A DNA stretch of 54,898 nucleotides from Candidatus Woesearchaeota archaeon (GCA_016188155.1 JACPIH010000010.1:1-54898), one strand, 5' to 3'; positions 6,759 through 14,532 are shown, counted from the first letter of the stretch. Numbers and translations are program-made. The notes: generated by a model not told the origin, from the sequence alone.

Positions 6759-7604
6759 ATGAAAAGATTGTCAGAAATGTTACAACAGGAGATTGAGTTA
6801 GAAATTTTTGATGGCACCTCGCTAAATGAAATATCAAGAACGTATTCGATAGGCAAATCAACATTATATTACCACTATAAGAAGTTAAAGGGGAAGAAAA
6901 CAAAACCTATTTTGATAGATTTCAAAAGCGAAAGCGACCTTGGCGAGTTTCTTGGGATTTTTGCAGGGGATGGTTCATTCTACATGGATAAAAAGTCATA
7001 TCATTACTCAGTAAGGATTTTTATTGGAGCTTATGAGAGAGAATATGCTGATTATTTGATAGAAAGGTTTAATGCATGGTTCAACAAGCAACCTCGCATT
7101 TATAAAAGGGATTTTAATGGAAAACCATCCGTAATCATTATTGAATATTACTCAAAAGATCTGTACGCTTTATTAAAGGGGCATCTTTCTTGGAAAGGGA
7201 AAAAAAGCTATACGGTTGGGCTGAAAAAATTTGGTCTTGCCAATAAAGGATTCAACTTAGGATTTTTGAGAGGGTTATTTGATACTGACGGCTCGATATA
7301 CCGTCCTAAGAGACGAGTTTCTTTAGCGTCAGTCTCAAAGGTATTAATTGAGCAAGCTAATCAGATTTTGATACAAAATTGTGGATTGCGACCAAAAGTG
7401 TTTATTTATAAAAAAGAAGGTTGTGCTGATTTATACACCTTGACATTACATGGCACAAACGCAAAAAGATTTATAGAACTAGTAAAACCTGGCAACCCTA
7501 ACAAGCGGCAGTGGTCCAGTCTGGTTAAGACGGGAGCTTCCCAACCAGAGGAAGGAGCTCTAAACCCGGGTTCAAATCTCGGCTGCCGCACTTTTAATTC
7601 ATAA
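6759..7604 (+). CDS. LAGLIDADG homing endonuclease, reading into tRNA-Gly
   Basis: 281 residues with two LAGLIDADG helices, LGEFLGIFAGDGSFY and NLGFLRGLFDTDGSIY, about 110 residues apart, so it should act as a monomer. An N-terminal helix-turn-helix-like segment (NEISRTYSIGKSTLYYHY) precedes them. The homing fold seems to end near VKPGNPNK; the last ~33 residues are a translation of the tRNA gene at 7505-7590, with the stop after it. I chose ATG 6759 because AGAGGT lies 8 bp upstream; an in-frame TTG exists at 6732. No host ORF or intron surrounds it, so it is free-standing. AT-richer codon use than its neighbours suggests transfer. Confidence 0.9.
   Translation: MKRLSEMLQQEIELEIFDGTSLNEISRTYSIGKSTLYYHYKKLKGKKTKPILIDFKSESDLGEFLGIFAGDGSFYMDKKSYHYSVRIFIGAYEREYADYLIERFNAWFNKQPRIYKRDFNGKPSVIIIEYYSKDLYALLKGHLSWKGKKSYTVGLKKFGLANKGFNLGFLRGLFDTDGSIYRPKRRVSLASVSKVLIEQANQILIQNCGLRPKVFIYKKEGCADLYTLTLHGTNAKRFIELVKPGNPNKRQWSSLVKTGASQPEEGALNPGSNLGCRTFNS
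7505..7590 (+). tRNA. tRNA-Gly(CCC) with a 12-nt intron
   Basis: Acceptor GCGGCAG (7505-7511) pairs with CTGCCGC (7583-7589), discriminator A7590. D-stem GTC/GAC, T-stem CCGGG/CTCGG with loop TTCAAAT. Anticodon stem GGAGC (7533-7537) pairs with GCTCT (7557-7561). The 19-nt loop resolves to TTCCCAA, anticodon CCC at 7540-7542, after removal of a 12-nt intron between positions 37 and 38. CCA is not encoded. A TATA-like TTTATA (about 7470-7475), inside the LAGLIDADG coding region, is 30 bp upstream and could drive it. A class II tRNA reading gives no valid anticodon stem. Confidence 0.88.
7544..7555 (+). other. tRNA-Gly intron (bulge-helix-loop)
   Basis: TTCC (7538-7541) pairs with GGAA (7550-7553), flanked by 3-nt bulges CAA (7542-7544) and GGA (7554-7556). 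Cutting after the second base of each bulge removes 7544-7555 and restores a 7-nt anticodon loop. The distal helix of a full bulge-helix-bulge motif is absent. The processing enzyme is probably the EndA encoded at 41984-42580. Confidence 0.75.
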
Positions 7605-7901
7605 GCCAAGCGCAACCTTGGCTTCCTCGCTCATTTTGTCAGGGCTCCACAAGGGCTCCCAGACTACGTTAACTGTAACGCCTGCAACACCCACCATTTT
7701 CTTCACCGCATTTTCAACCTCTGCAATGATGTAAGGACCGACAGGGCACGCCGGGGAGGTAAGGGTCATGTCAATAACGACCATTCCCTGGTCTATCTTG
7801 ACATCATACACAAGACCCAAATCCACAATGTTGTAATGGATTTCCGGATCTTCCACTCGTTTGAGCTGGTCGAGGACGGATTCCTTGGTAGGTTCTGGCA
7901 T
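7599..7901 (-). CDS. MIP18/DUF59 family Fe-S cluster assembly protein (SufT/PaaD-like)
   Basis: 100 residues. The diagnostic segments are VEDPEIHYNIVDLGLVYDV and LTSPACPVG, the latter with the conserved Cys, followed by VWEPLWSPDKMSEEAK. Proteins of this family help deliver Fe-S clusters to target enzymes, fitting the many cluster proteins nearby. ATG at 7901 was chosen because TATA-like CTTTTTAAAG (about 7924-7933) lies 28 bp upstream. Its 3' end abuts the tRNA-Gly and overlaps the last codons of the LAGLIDADG ORF by 6 bp, convergent. Confidence 0.9.
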   Translation of the reverse strand: MPEPTKESVLDQLKRVEDPEIHYNIVDLGLVYDVKIDQGMVVIDMTLTSPACPVGPYIIAEVENAVKKMVGVAGVTVNVVWEPLWSPDKMSEEAKVALGL

Positions 7902-7923
7902 AGTGACTGTTAACACCTTTCAC

Positions 7924-7957
7924 TTTAAAAAGCTACCGAGAATAAGGTTTATATTTG
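7924..7957. promoter_or_regulatory. Divergent TATA boxes (MIP18-family gene and SWIM gene)
   Basis: Minus-strand CTTTTTAAAG (about 7924-7933) lies about 28 bp before ATG 7901; plus-strand TTTATATTT (7948-7956) is about 28 bp before ATG 7980. Both predict leaderless mRNAs. Confidence 0.6.
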
Positions 7958-7979
7958 GCAAAGTACTCCCACCGCCTTT

Positions 7980-9272
7980 ATGGACAAGGGAGTTAATGAG
8001 CTATACGAAGGGGTCACCATAATAACTGGCAGACAGAAGTACATACTGCCACCTTCTTCTTTTGCGGAAGCCCACATAGGGATGATGAAGCCTGGTGAAA
8101 TAAAGCATCAACTTGAAGGTGTAATAGAAGAGGTGATTAATGGCCGCTCTGCCGAAGCACCCGTAATAGCAGAAATTATCCGTAAAAAAGGTGGGATAAG
8201 CTATGAGGATTTGGAGGAACGTGTTAGAAAACACCATGAGGAAAGAGCTTCTCTTCTTAATATGGAGCCCATAAAGGATGAAGATGTTTCTGGGGGAGGG
8301 GTTTGGTACTTTGTTGTAAAGAGACGCGGGGATGCAAGGGGGGAAAGGGATAGGAAAGTTGTAATATCGCTTGACCAGAGGGGCAACATAGTAGATTTCT
8401 CATGCGAGTGCCCAACTTACAATAAGAACTTAGCCAAAGGAAATTTTGACTCCCTGATGAATCCGAAGGAGATTTATGGGTATTACTTAGGGGGTAACTT
8501 CGGAAATGGTGCGCTGGTACAACCACAGAGAGATGTCTCGGGCTTCCCACTTTTTACAACAAGAATTGCCTGTTATCATGTCGCTTCGGCACTTATTCAG
8601 ATAGCACAATCGCACGGCAAGTATTCCTTACCATTCGATTTCACGAATGTTGCAATCTTCGAAGCGTTGGTAATGGACAAGTTCAAAGACAGAAAGGAAG
8701 CTGACATCGATGACTACCTGATACGGCAAGGAGCGCTCACAGAAGAAACCGTGAGAAGGACAAGCGAGGGGGAACAAACACTTGAGGTTGCAAAGCATTC
8801 GACTAATTTTGATAAATACTCTCACAGGATAATACAAGGGCTAAGAAGAATGTTAGAGCAGAGGGAGTACTCATTCAGCGGATTTGCGACAGACTTCAGA
8901 GGTACTCCTTACAAAACAACAAGCGTAGTATTTACTAAAAGAGATGGGAGGAGTGTTCACATATTGTGTGACAGTAAATTTGGAGCTTACGACACACTGG
9001 TGGACTCTGAATTACCATTTATACTATCTAATGTTCCTGTATTTGTATGGACGGAAGAAGGAAAACAACAGGTCATGACCGAAATTGGCGGCAACCCAAT
9101 AGCAAACACAGGCACTCATTTCTTAAGGTTTGATGAAAGGACGCAGACAGAGGTTGTTTCTGTAATAACGAGACCGCCAAGAGAGCTTTTAACAGGCTTA
9201 GAAGCTGCTTACGGAAGAGTATACGAAACCATAATGAAAGAAATAACTCCTAAACCAGTTATAAGGCAGTAG
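7980..9272 (+). CDS. SWIM zinc-finger protein of unknown function
   Basis: 430 residues. A SWIM-type zinc-binding signature is present: CEC (in FSCECPTY, about residue 140) and, after an insert of roughly 50-60 residues, CYH (in IACYHVASAL). SWIM fingers bind DNA or proteins; the spacing here is longer than usual. The N-terminal 90 residues contain a helical segment with GGISYEDLEERVRKHH. The C-terminal half (from about residue 280) is a mixed alpha/beta region I do not recognise, with AYDTLVDSELPFILSNVPVF. It is monocistronic with its own TATA box. Function unknown. Confidence 0.7.
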   Translation: MDKGVNELYEGVTIITGRQKYILPPSSFAEAHIGMMKPGEIKHQLEGVIEEVINGRSAEAPVIAEIIRKKGGISYEDLEERVRKHHEERASLLNMEPIKDEDVSGGGVWYFVVKRRGDARGERDRKVVISLDQRGNIVDFSCECPTYNKNLAKGNFDSLMNPKEIYGYYLGGNFGNGALVQPQRDVSGFPLFTTRIACYHVASALIQIAQSHGKYSLPFDFTNVAIFEALVMDKFKDRKEADIDDYLIRQGALTEETVRRTSEGEQTLEVAKHSTNFDKYSHRIIQGLRRMLEQREYSFSGFATDFRGTPYKTTSVVFTKRDGRSVHILCDSKFGAYDTLVDSELPFILSNVPVFVWTEEGKQQVMTEIGGNPIANTGTHFLRFDERTQTEVVSVITRPPRELLTGLEAAYGRVYETIMKEITPKPVIRQ

Positions 9273-9275
9273 AAA

Positions 9276-9551
9276 TCAAACGCTAGCCGTCTCTTCTCCC
9301 GTGTAGCTGGGCATCGCCGCCTTGGAGATTATCATTACATCCCCAACTGACTTAACCAGCTGATGGGGCACAACAACGCCCTTAGCGCTGCCCAAGAGCT
9401 TGCTCAGAACAGAGTTCCTTGTGGCTTTGACACGCCAGCCTATGACCTTGGTCTGGGTCATAAGGGCTTCCTCAACATCGCCAAAGTAATCGCCAGTATC
9501 GGTAAAAACCCTCATATCATAAGTTTCCCTAACCCTTTTTGTCCTAAGCAT
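9276..9551 (-). CDS. PRC-barrel domain protein
   Basis: 91 residues, a single PRC-barrel (TYDMRVFTDTGDYFGDVEEA, then VVVPHQLVKSVGDVMIIS). Small archaeal PRC-barrel proteins are proposed adaptors for RNA processing or cell division factors; the role here is unknown. ATG 9551 follows GGAAGGTGAT, a Shine-Dalgarno-like stretch, and a TATA-like CATTTAAAGTG (about 9576-9586). A GTG at 9560 is also in frame. A second PRC-barrel gene is at 32228-32491. Confidence 0.85.
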   Translation of the reverse strand: MLRTKRVRETYDMRVFTDTGDYFGDVEEALMTQTKVIGWRVKATRNSVLSKLLGSAKGVVVPHQLVKSVGDVMIISKAAMPSYTGEETASV

Positions 9552-9612
9552 TACAATCACCTTCCAAGCACAAACACTTTAAATGAAAGACCAACAACTT
9601 TTATTCCAGCAG

Positions 9613-9695
9613 CGATATATAAATTTTGTGGAAGCACGTTTAAAGGGTTTTGTCACCGCAACAGACAAAAACCAACCCTTTTTACAAAAGGGTTG
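9613..9695 (+). promoter_or_regulatory. TraB promoter region with 10-bp leader hairpin
   Basis: GATATATAAAT (about 9614-9624) and GTTTAAAG (9638-9645) are TATA-like boxes. A perfect hairpin CAACCCTTTT (9673-9682), loop TAC, AAAAGGGTTG (9686-9695) follows just before ATG 9710. Read on the other strand, the hairpin resembles those at 12296 and 38946 (GATCAACCCTTTT against GATCGACCTTTTT). Confidence 0.5.
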
Positions 9696-9709
9696 ATCCA
9701 AAAACGAAA

Positions 9710-10399
9710 ATGAGACACGAGAACCTGATTGTGATAGGGACATCGCACATAGCCAAAGACAGCGTGAGAAAGGTAACTGAGACAATAACAGCTGAGAAGC
9801 CGGACATAGTGGCGGTTGAGCTTGACCACGCCAGGCTTCACGCGCTGCTTTCTGAACAGAAACCGAGGTTCAGCCTTGCCGCGCTGAGGGTCATGGGCCT
9901 TACAGGATTTGTTTTCTTCACAATAGGAGGGCTGCTGCAGAGAAAACTTGGCAAGCTCATCGGTGCAGTTCCAGGGGAGGAAATGAAAACAGCCGTTAAG
10001 GTTGCAAACCAAATCGGAGCGCGGGTTGCACTGATAGACCAGCCGCTCAGCATAACAATGAAGAACCTGTCAAAAATACGGTTCAGGGAAAAACTGAGGC
10101 TTGTAAAAGATGTAATCTTCGGAATTACAGGACTTGAAACGGAAAAAGTAAACATAGACCTCTCAAAGACGCCAACAGGCAGCTTTGTAGAGATGGCAAT
10201 GCGAAAGGTAAGAAGAAGGTATCCTGGGCTGTACAAGGCGCTTGTAACAGACAGGGACAATTATATGGCACATGCCCTAATGCGCATAACGAAAAGCGAG
10301 CCAGACAGCAAAATCACAGCAGTTGTTGGTGCGGGGCACGAAAAGGAGATTGCGAAACTGATAAAGACAGTTATAACAAAACAGCAACAACAGATATAA
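9710..10399 (+). CDS. TraB/PrgY/GumN-family (TIKI-like) protein
   Basis: 229 residues. The N-terminus VIGTSHIAKDS carries the GTSH motif, then VAVELDHARL, ALIDQPLS and RDNYMA, with VVGAGHEKEI near the end; these are the conserved acidic/His positions of the TraB/TIKI fold, a metalloprotease-like family. A hydrophobic segment (MGLTGFVFFTIGGLL) in the middle may insert in or bind the membrane. I chose ATG 9710; an in-frame TTG at 9650, 29 bp after a TATA box, would add 20 residues and place the hairpin in the coding region. Confidence 0.85.
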   Translation: MRHENLIVIGTSHIAKDSVRKVTETITAEKPDIVAVELDHARLHALLSEQKPRFSLAALRVMGLTGFVFFTIGGLLQRKLGKLIGAVPGEEMKTAVKVANQIGARVALIDQPLSITMKNLSKIRFREKLRLVKDVIFGITGLETEKVNIDLSKTPTGSFVEMAMRKVRRRYPGLYKALVTDRDNYMAHALMRITKSEPDSKITAVVGAGHEKEIAKLIKTVITKQQQQI

Positions 10400-10434
10400 G
10401 CATGATAACAGAATCAGCTTGACTAAGCCACAGC

Positions 10435-11010
10435 TCACTTGTGGTGGCCGTTGCTTGCAACCACTTGCGCTGCCCAAGCTCCATACTCTTGCTGCTCTTC
10501 TAATTCCTGGAGGCGCGTACCTACAGAAACCAGGGCAGGAACAGGCAACCCAACTAATTCTGAAAATTTAGAAACATCACCCACGTATCGAATAGAAGGA
10601 CCTTGCCTTGCGTTTTTTCCTGGATGGTAACCACCAAAGTGATGCCCATCATGATACCTGTCCTTCTCCCTTTTTTCTAAAGCCAACATCTCTTCACGCC
10701 TTCGGCTCTCTTCCCTGACCAGTGAAGCAAGAGAAGGACTTTCTTCAAAGCCATCCGATTCAGCCTCAGCTGTGGGGCTTTCACCATTAGAAGCTGCGTA
10801 AGTGCTGCCTATTTTCCGCGCGGTTCTTCTGCTAATAGGAAACCGCTCGCCATAAGCACCTATGAATGTAATGGTGGTTTGCTGTGGCGAAGCTTGCGCA
10901 GACCTAGCGACTGATCTAGAGTTGCCGTAGCCTAGGTGGCTTGGCATTAAATTATTCAGAGAACTTGAACCCCACAGTCTTGGGGGGCAACTTCCGTAAT
11001 AAGGCGGCAT
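10435..11010 (-). CDS. Hypothetical low-complexity protein
   Basis: 191 residues, not recognised. The N-terminus is Pro/Ser/Gly-rich and disordered, the middle is charged with a short predicted coiled coil (REESRRREEMLALEKREKD) followed by a His/Gly-rich stretch (HDGHHFGGYHPGK), and the C-terminus has a second short helix (RLQELEEQQEY) and ends in HHK. No signal peptide or membrane helix. ATG 11010 follows a minus-strand TATA-like AATATTTAAAC (about 11036-11046) by 30 bp, supporting a real leaderless gene. The His-rich segment might bind metal; this is speculative. Confidence 0.6.
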   Translation of the reverse strand: MPPYYGSCPPRLWGSSSLNNLMPSHLGYGNSRSVARSAQASPQQTTITFIGAYGERFPISRRTARKIGSTYAASNGESPTAEAESDGFEESPSLASLVREESRRREEMLALEKREKDRYHDGHHFGGYHPGKNARQGPSIRYVGDVSKFSELVGLPVPALVSVGTRLQELEEQQEYGAWAAQVVASNGHHK

Positions 11011-11162
11011 GTTAAAAACAGTTGGAATTGAAGGTTGTTTAAATATTTTACTACAATACTTTAAATGCCGAAGTTGGCTCGCTAAACATTATCGTTGCCG
11101 CCAAGCGAAGCATTTAAAAAGTTACTACTAGGATAGTAAGCTAAAAAGAGAGGGACAAAAAG

Positions 11163-11921
11163 ATGCCATCGCTATACAGCTTTTACGATTGGTTGGACCG
11201 GCTTAAAAGGTACTATGCGTTCAGCAGGAACGAGCAGATTTTTCTCCTGATATCAGTACCGGTAATGGCGTTCATAGTGGGATTCAGGTTTGAGGGAGAT
11301 AAGTTTGTCCTAGGCGTTTTCCTGAACAATTTCGCCCTAAGCCTGATAGCAGTTGCAGTTGCGGTTTTTGCGCACGAGTCAGCACACAGGATATTCGGGC
11401 TCAACATGGGGTACAAGACAGAATTCAAGCCCTTCATTTACGGGCTGCTCGCAGGGGTAATCCTCGCCTTCATGACATACGGCCACTTCATATTCCTGGC
11501 TTACAGCGGAATCCTGCTGAACATAATGGAAAAGCACAGGCTCGGCTACTTCAGGTACCAATTGGGGTACTTTGACCTTGGAAAGGTATCACTGGCTGGG
11601 CCCCTTGCAAACCTGCTTATTGCGATTATAGCCAAAAGCATGGGGTTCCTGCCGCAGCCTGTTTCTGAGAAGCTAATCCTCGTAAATGTGCTGTTCGCAA
11701 TAACCAACGTATTGCCCATACCGCCACTGGACGGGGCAAACATAATGTACGCCAGCAAAACAGCCTACCCGTTTGTTTTCGGGGCAGTAATAAGCTGCGG
11801 GATGCTGCTCCTCATCCCATGGCTAAGCACGTGGCTTACAATAGCAGCCTCTCTTGCCATAGGATTATTTACTGCAGTGCTGTATTTCAAATTCGTTGAA
11901 GGCAAGCTGTTAAGTAAGTAA
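11163..11921 (+). CDS. Site-2 protease-like M50 membrane metalloprotease
   Basis: 252 residues with five to six membrane helices. The zinc-binding HExxH is HESAH (in VFAHESAHRIFG, about residue 71-75) and the second site is NVLPIPPLDGANI, giving the Asp ligand. M50 proteases cleave membrane-embedded substrates such as anti-sigma factors or signal-peptide remnants; the substrate is unknown here. A TATA-like CATTTAAAAAG (about 11110-11120) lies upstream, followed by an inverted repeat TTACTA-N6-TAGTAA (about 11121-11138) that could be an operator. It is followed 20 bp later by a small membrane-protein gene, probably in one operon. Confidence 0.9.
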   Translation: MPSLYSFYDWLDRLKRYYAFSRNEQIFLLISVPVMAFIVGFRFEGDKFVLGVFLNNFALSLIAVAVAVFAHESAHRIFGLNMGYKTEFKPFIYGLLAGVILAFMTYGHFIFLAYSGILLNIMEKHRLGYFRYQLGYFDLGKVSLAGPLANLLIAIIAKSMGFLPQPVSEKLILVNVLFAITNVLPIPPLDGANIMYASKTAYPFVFGAVISCGMLLLIPWLSTWLTIAASLAIGLFTAVLYFKFVEGKLLSK

Positions 11922-11941
11922 GACACAAATCAAACACCAAA

Positions 11942-12277
11942 ATGAGGCGCTGGAGAAAGGGGGGTTTTGAAGCCCTGGCAAACTGGGTTGAGCTGTCATT
12001 TTTTGGCATGCTGATCGCAGGATTTGTTCTGGGAAAGGTCGTTGTTGACGCGACATTTGCGCACATCTTAGTTGCGACAGCCGGCTTAATATCCGGAAGG
12101 CTGGTTTACGTTAAAAGGCAGAATAACCCGGTGCCATTCCAGGCAATCAGCCTGGCATTCATAGTCGGCTACCTAATCGGGCACAGGATAGGGAACGGCA
12201 TTATCATAACTTTTGTGTTTGCTTCGGCAGCCGCAGCAAGCTATTACCTGCACAAAAACCTTGACTTCTTGGCATAA
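11942..12277 (+). CDS. Small polytopic membrane protein, hypothetical
   Basis: 111 residues with a basic N-terminus (MRRWRKGG) and about four hydrophobic helices (WVELSFFGMLIAGFVLG; AHILVATAGLISG; ISLAFIVGYLIG; IIITFVFASAAAASYYL). No family recognised. It is 20 bp downstream of the M50 protease and may be its partner or substrate. A T-rich hairpin (12296-12316) separates it from the Hef helicase gene. Confidence 0.7.
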   Translation: MRRWRKGGFEALANWVELSFFGMLIAGFVLGKVVVDATFAHILVATAGLISGRLVYVKRQNNPVPFQAISLAFIVGYLIGHRIGNGIIITFVFASAAAASYYLHKNLDFLA

Positions 12278-12295
12278 AAGGAAAAGTTTTTGATT

Positions 12296-12316
12296 GACCT
12301 TTTTCTTAAAAAGGTC
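12296..12316. repeat. Short palindrome GACCTTTTT-CTT-AAAAAGGTC
   Basis: A 9-bp perfect stem with a 3-nt loop immediately before the Hef ATG at 12317 and 18 bp after the previous stop. Its left flank TTTTTGATTGACC matches TTTTTGATCGACC at 38938 and TGATTGACC at 54382. It could terminate the upstream operon or occlude the Hef start. Confidence 0.6.
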
Positions 12317-13867
12317 ATGATAAAAGGATTTACCCCGAGGCTGTACCAGGAAACCATTCTGGCAACGGCAACGACCAAAAACACGCTCGTTGTTTTGCCA
12401 ACGGGGCTGGGAAAGACAAACATATTCCTCATGCTGGCAGCGCACAGGCTCAAGCTTTATCCTGACAGCAAGATACTCCTGATAGGGCCAACAAGGCCCC
12501 TCATTGACCAGTACCTGGAAGTGTTCAGAAAGAATTTTGACATTCCAGAGGGGAAGATGGCAGTGCTTACCGGGATGGTTGCTGCTGAGAAGAGGACGGA
12601 GCTGTGGAACAATGCGACACTGATATTCAGCACGCCACAGGGACTGGAGAATGACCTCTTGGCCGGGAAGATAAGCCTTGAAAACGTCACACTGCTGGGG
12701 TTTGACGAAGCACACAGGGCAGTGAAAGATTACAGCTATGTCTGGATAGCAAAGCAGTACATCAAAACTGCGAGGTTCCCAAGAATACTGGCACTAACCG
12801 CATCACCGGGAAGCGACATGGAAAAGATAACAGAGGTCTGCCAAAACCTGTTCATAGAGGACATAGAGGTAAGGACAGAGTCGGACCAGGACGTGAAGCC
12901 CTATGTTCAGGAGATGGAGATAGACTGGGTAAAGGTCAATCTTCCGCCAGAGCTCTTGGAGATAAAAAAGCTTCTGGAGCTGTCCTTGAGGTCTAAGCTT
13001 GAAGTAGTCAAAAAAATGGGTTTCCTCAGCGGAATAACTGGAGTCACCAAAGGCGACATCCTAAAGCTTCAGGCAAGGCTGCATGCAGGGATGGCAAGCG
13101 ACAAGAAGCATTTCCCGCTGCTCATGGCTGTTTCAGCCCTGTCAGAGGCAATGAAAGTTGGGCATGCGCTGGAGCTAATAGAAACGCAGGGCGTTACGGC
13201 ACTTTACAAATACGTTGAAAGGCTAAAGGAAGACGCAAAGGCAGCAAAGACAAAGGCCGTCAAGAGGCTTTTTACTGACAACAATTTTCTGGCCGCAATT
13301 GAAAAAACATGGCAGCTTTACGAGAAAAAAGCCGAGCATCCAAAGCTGGACGAGCTTAAGAGGATAATAAAAGAGAACGTTGCTGATGTCAAAGGGGCAA
13401 AGGCAATAGTGTTCAACCAGTACAGGGATTCGGCACAGAAACTGCAGCAGGAGCTCAATAAAGTGGAAGGGGTCAGGGCCAGCATCTTCGTGGGGCAGAT
13501 GAAAAAAGGCGATACAGGGCTATCGCAAAAGGAGCAAAAAGAGCTTCTAAAGAGGTTTGCAGAGGGCGAGTTCAACGCCATAATTGCCACTTCAATCGGA
13601 GAGGAAGGTCTTGACATTCCAAAGGTTGACCTTGTCGTGTTCTACGAACCAATACCATCAGCAATAAGGCAGATTCAGCGCAGAGGGAGAACAGGAAGGC
13701 AGGAAAAAGGCAAGGTCATAATACTCGTGACAAGGGACACCAGAGACGAAGCATTCAGGTGGGTTGCCCACCACAGGGAAAAGAGGATGCACAGCATACT
13801 GAAAACACTGAAAAGCAGGCTCAAGCTAACGCCAATAGCACAAAGGCAGCTTGACAAATTTGCATAG
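12317..13867 (+). CDS. hef: Hef-type superfamily 2 helicase (helicase half of Hef)
   Basis: 516 residues, an SF2 helicase related to archaeal Hef and eukaryotic FANCM. Walker A is VLPTGLGKT, Walker B is DEAH (GFDEAHRAVKD), motif III LALTASPG, and motif VI QRRGRTGRQ. The insertion domain between the RecA lobes (about residues 210-330) fits Hef. Full-length Hef carries an ERCC4 nuclease at its C-terminus; here the protein stops after the helicase and the nuclease is the next gene, 11 bp away. The pair should process stalled forks. ATG 12317 was chosen over 12290, which would put the hairpin inside the protein. Confidence 0.93.
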   Translation: MIKGFTPRLYQETILATATTKNTLVVLPTGLGKTNIFLMLAAHRLKLYPDSKILLIGPTRPLIDQYLEVFRKNFDIPEGKMAVLTGMVAAEKRTELWNNATLIFSTPQGLENDLLAGKISLENVTLLGFDEAHRAVKDYSYVWIAKQYIKTARFPRILALTASPGSDMEKITEVCQNLFIEDIEVRTESDQDVKPYVQEMEIDWVKVNLPPELLEIKKLLELSLRSKLEVVKKMGFLSGITGVTKGDILKLQARLHAGMASDKKHFPLLMAVSALSEAMKVGHALELIETQGVTALYKYVERLKEDAKAAKTKAVKRLFTDNNFLAAIEKTWQLYEKKAEHPKLDELKRIIKENVADVKGAKAIVFNQYRDSAQKLQQELNKVEGVRASIFVGQMKKGDTGLSQKEQKELLKRFAEGEFNAIIATSIGEEGLDIPKVDLVVFYEPIPSAIRQIQRRGRTGRQEKGKVIILVTRDTRDEAFRWVAHHREKRMHSILKTLKSRLKLTPIAQRQLDKFA

Positions 13868-13878
13868 TTGCCAAAAAA

Positions 13879-14532
13879 ATGGAAGGAAAAATAAGGATAT
13901 TCGCGGATGTAAGGGAGAAGCATTCCGGAGTTGTAAAAGCCCTCTATGACGAAGGTGCGCTTGTAGAACTCAAAGCCCTGCCTGTAGGAGATTTCCTGTG
14001 CAGCAGCAGGGCTGCTGTTGAGCTGAAACGCTCTTCAGACTTTGTTAATTCAATCATAGACGGAAGGCTGTTGCGGCAGCTGAAGGAAATGAAGGAAAGC
14101 TTCGAGAGGCCCGTATTGATGATAGAAGGGGCAGACGAGCAGGACCTTTACTCGATCAGGAATGTGCACCCAAACGCGATAAGGGGCATGCTGGCTGCAA
14201 TAGCAGTAAGCTACGGGATACCAATACTCCACTCAAGAAATCAAAGAGACACTGCAGGATTAATCGTGGCAATTGCAAAAAGAGAGATGGAAAATAATGT
14301 GCCGCAGCCAGCCATGCACTCCAAAAAGCCCGCGACGCTAAAGGAGCAGCAGGAGTATGTGATTACCTCCCTGCCGGGGATAGAGCTGAAACTGGCAAGG
14401 GCGCTCCTGGAAAAATTCGGGTCCGTAGCCGAAATAATCAATGCAAGCGAGGAGCAGCTGCAAAAGGTTGAGCTGATAGGGCCGAAGAAGGCAGCAGACA
14501 TAAAGAAAGTGGTTGATTCTGCACACAGATAA
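13879..14532 (+). CDS. ERCC4-family nuclease with HhH domain (nuclease half of Hef/XPF)
   Basis: 217 residues. The ERCC4 nuclease domain (about 1-135) shows IFADVREKHSG, PVGDFLCSSRAAVELKRSSDF (the GDx-ERKxxxD motif with Leu in place of Arg) and IDGRLLRQLKEM. Two helix-hairpin-helix motifs follow (SLPGIELKLARALLEKFGS and LIGPKKAADIKKVV). It is equivalent to the C-terminal half of Hef or to XPF, cutting branched DNA. It lies 11 bp after the helicase gene, likely cotranscribed, so the two proteins probably form one complex. Confidence 0.93.
   Translation: MEGKIRIFADVREKHSGVVKALYDEGALVELKALPVGDFLCSSRAAVELKRSSDFVNSIIDGRLLRQLKEMKESFERPVLMIEGADEQDLYSIRNVHPNAIRGMLAAIAVSYGIPILHSRNQRDTAGLIVAIAKREMENNVPQPAMHSKKPATLKEQQEYVITSLPGIELKLARALLEKFGSVAEIINASEEQLQKVELIGPKKAADIKKVVDSAHR

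Noticed and set aside
7505-7590. Class II (Leu/Ser) tRNA reading of the 86-nt sequence
   Set aside because: No anticodon stem forms around a Leu or Ser anticodon; the intron reading gives correct stems and splice sites.
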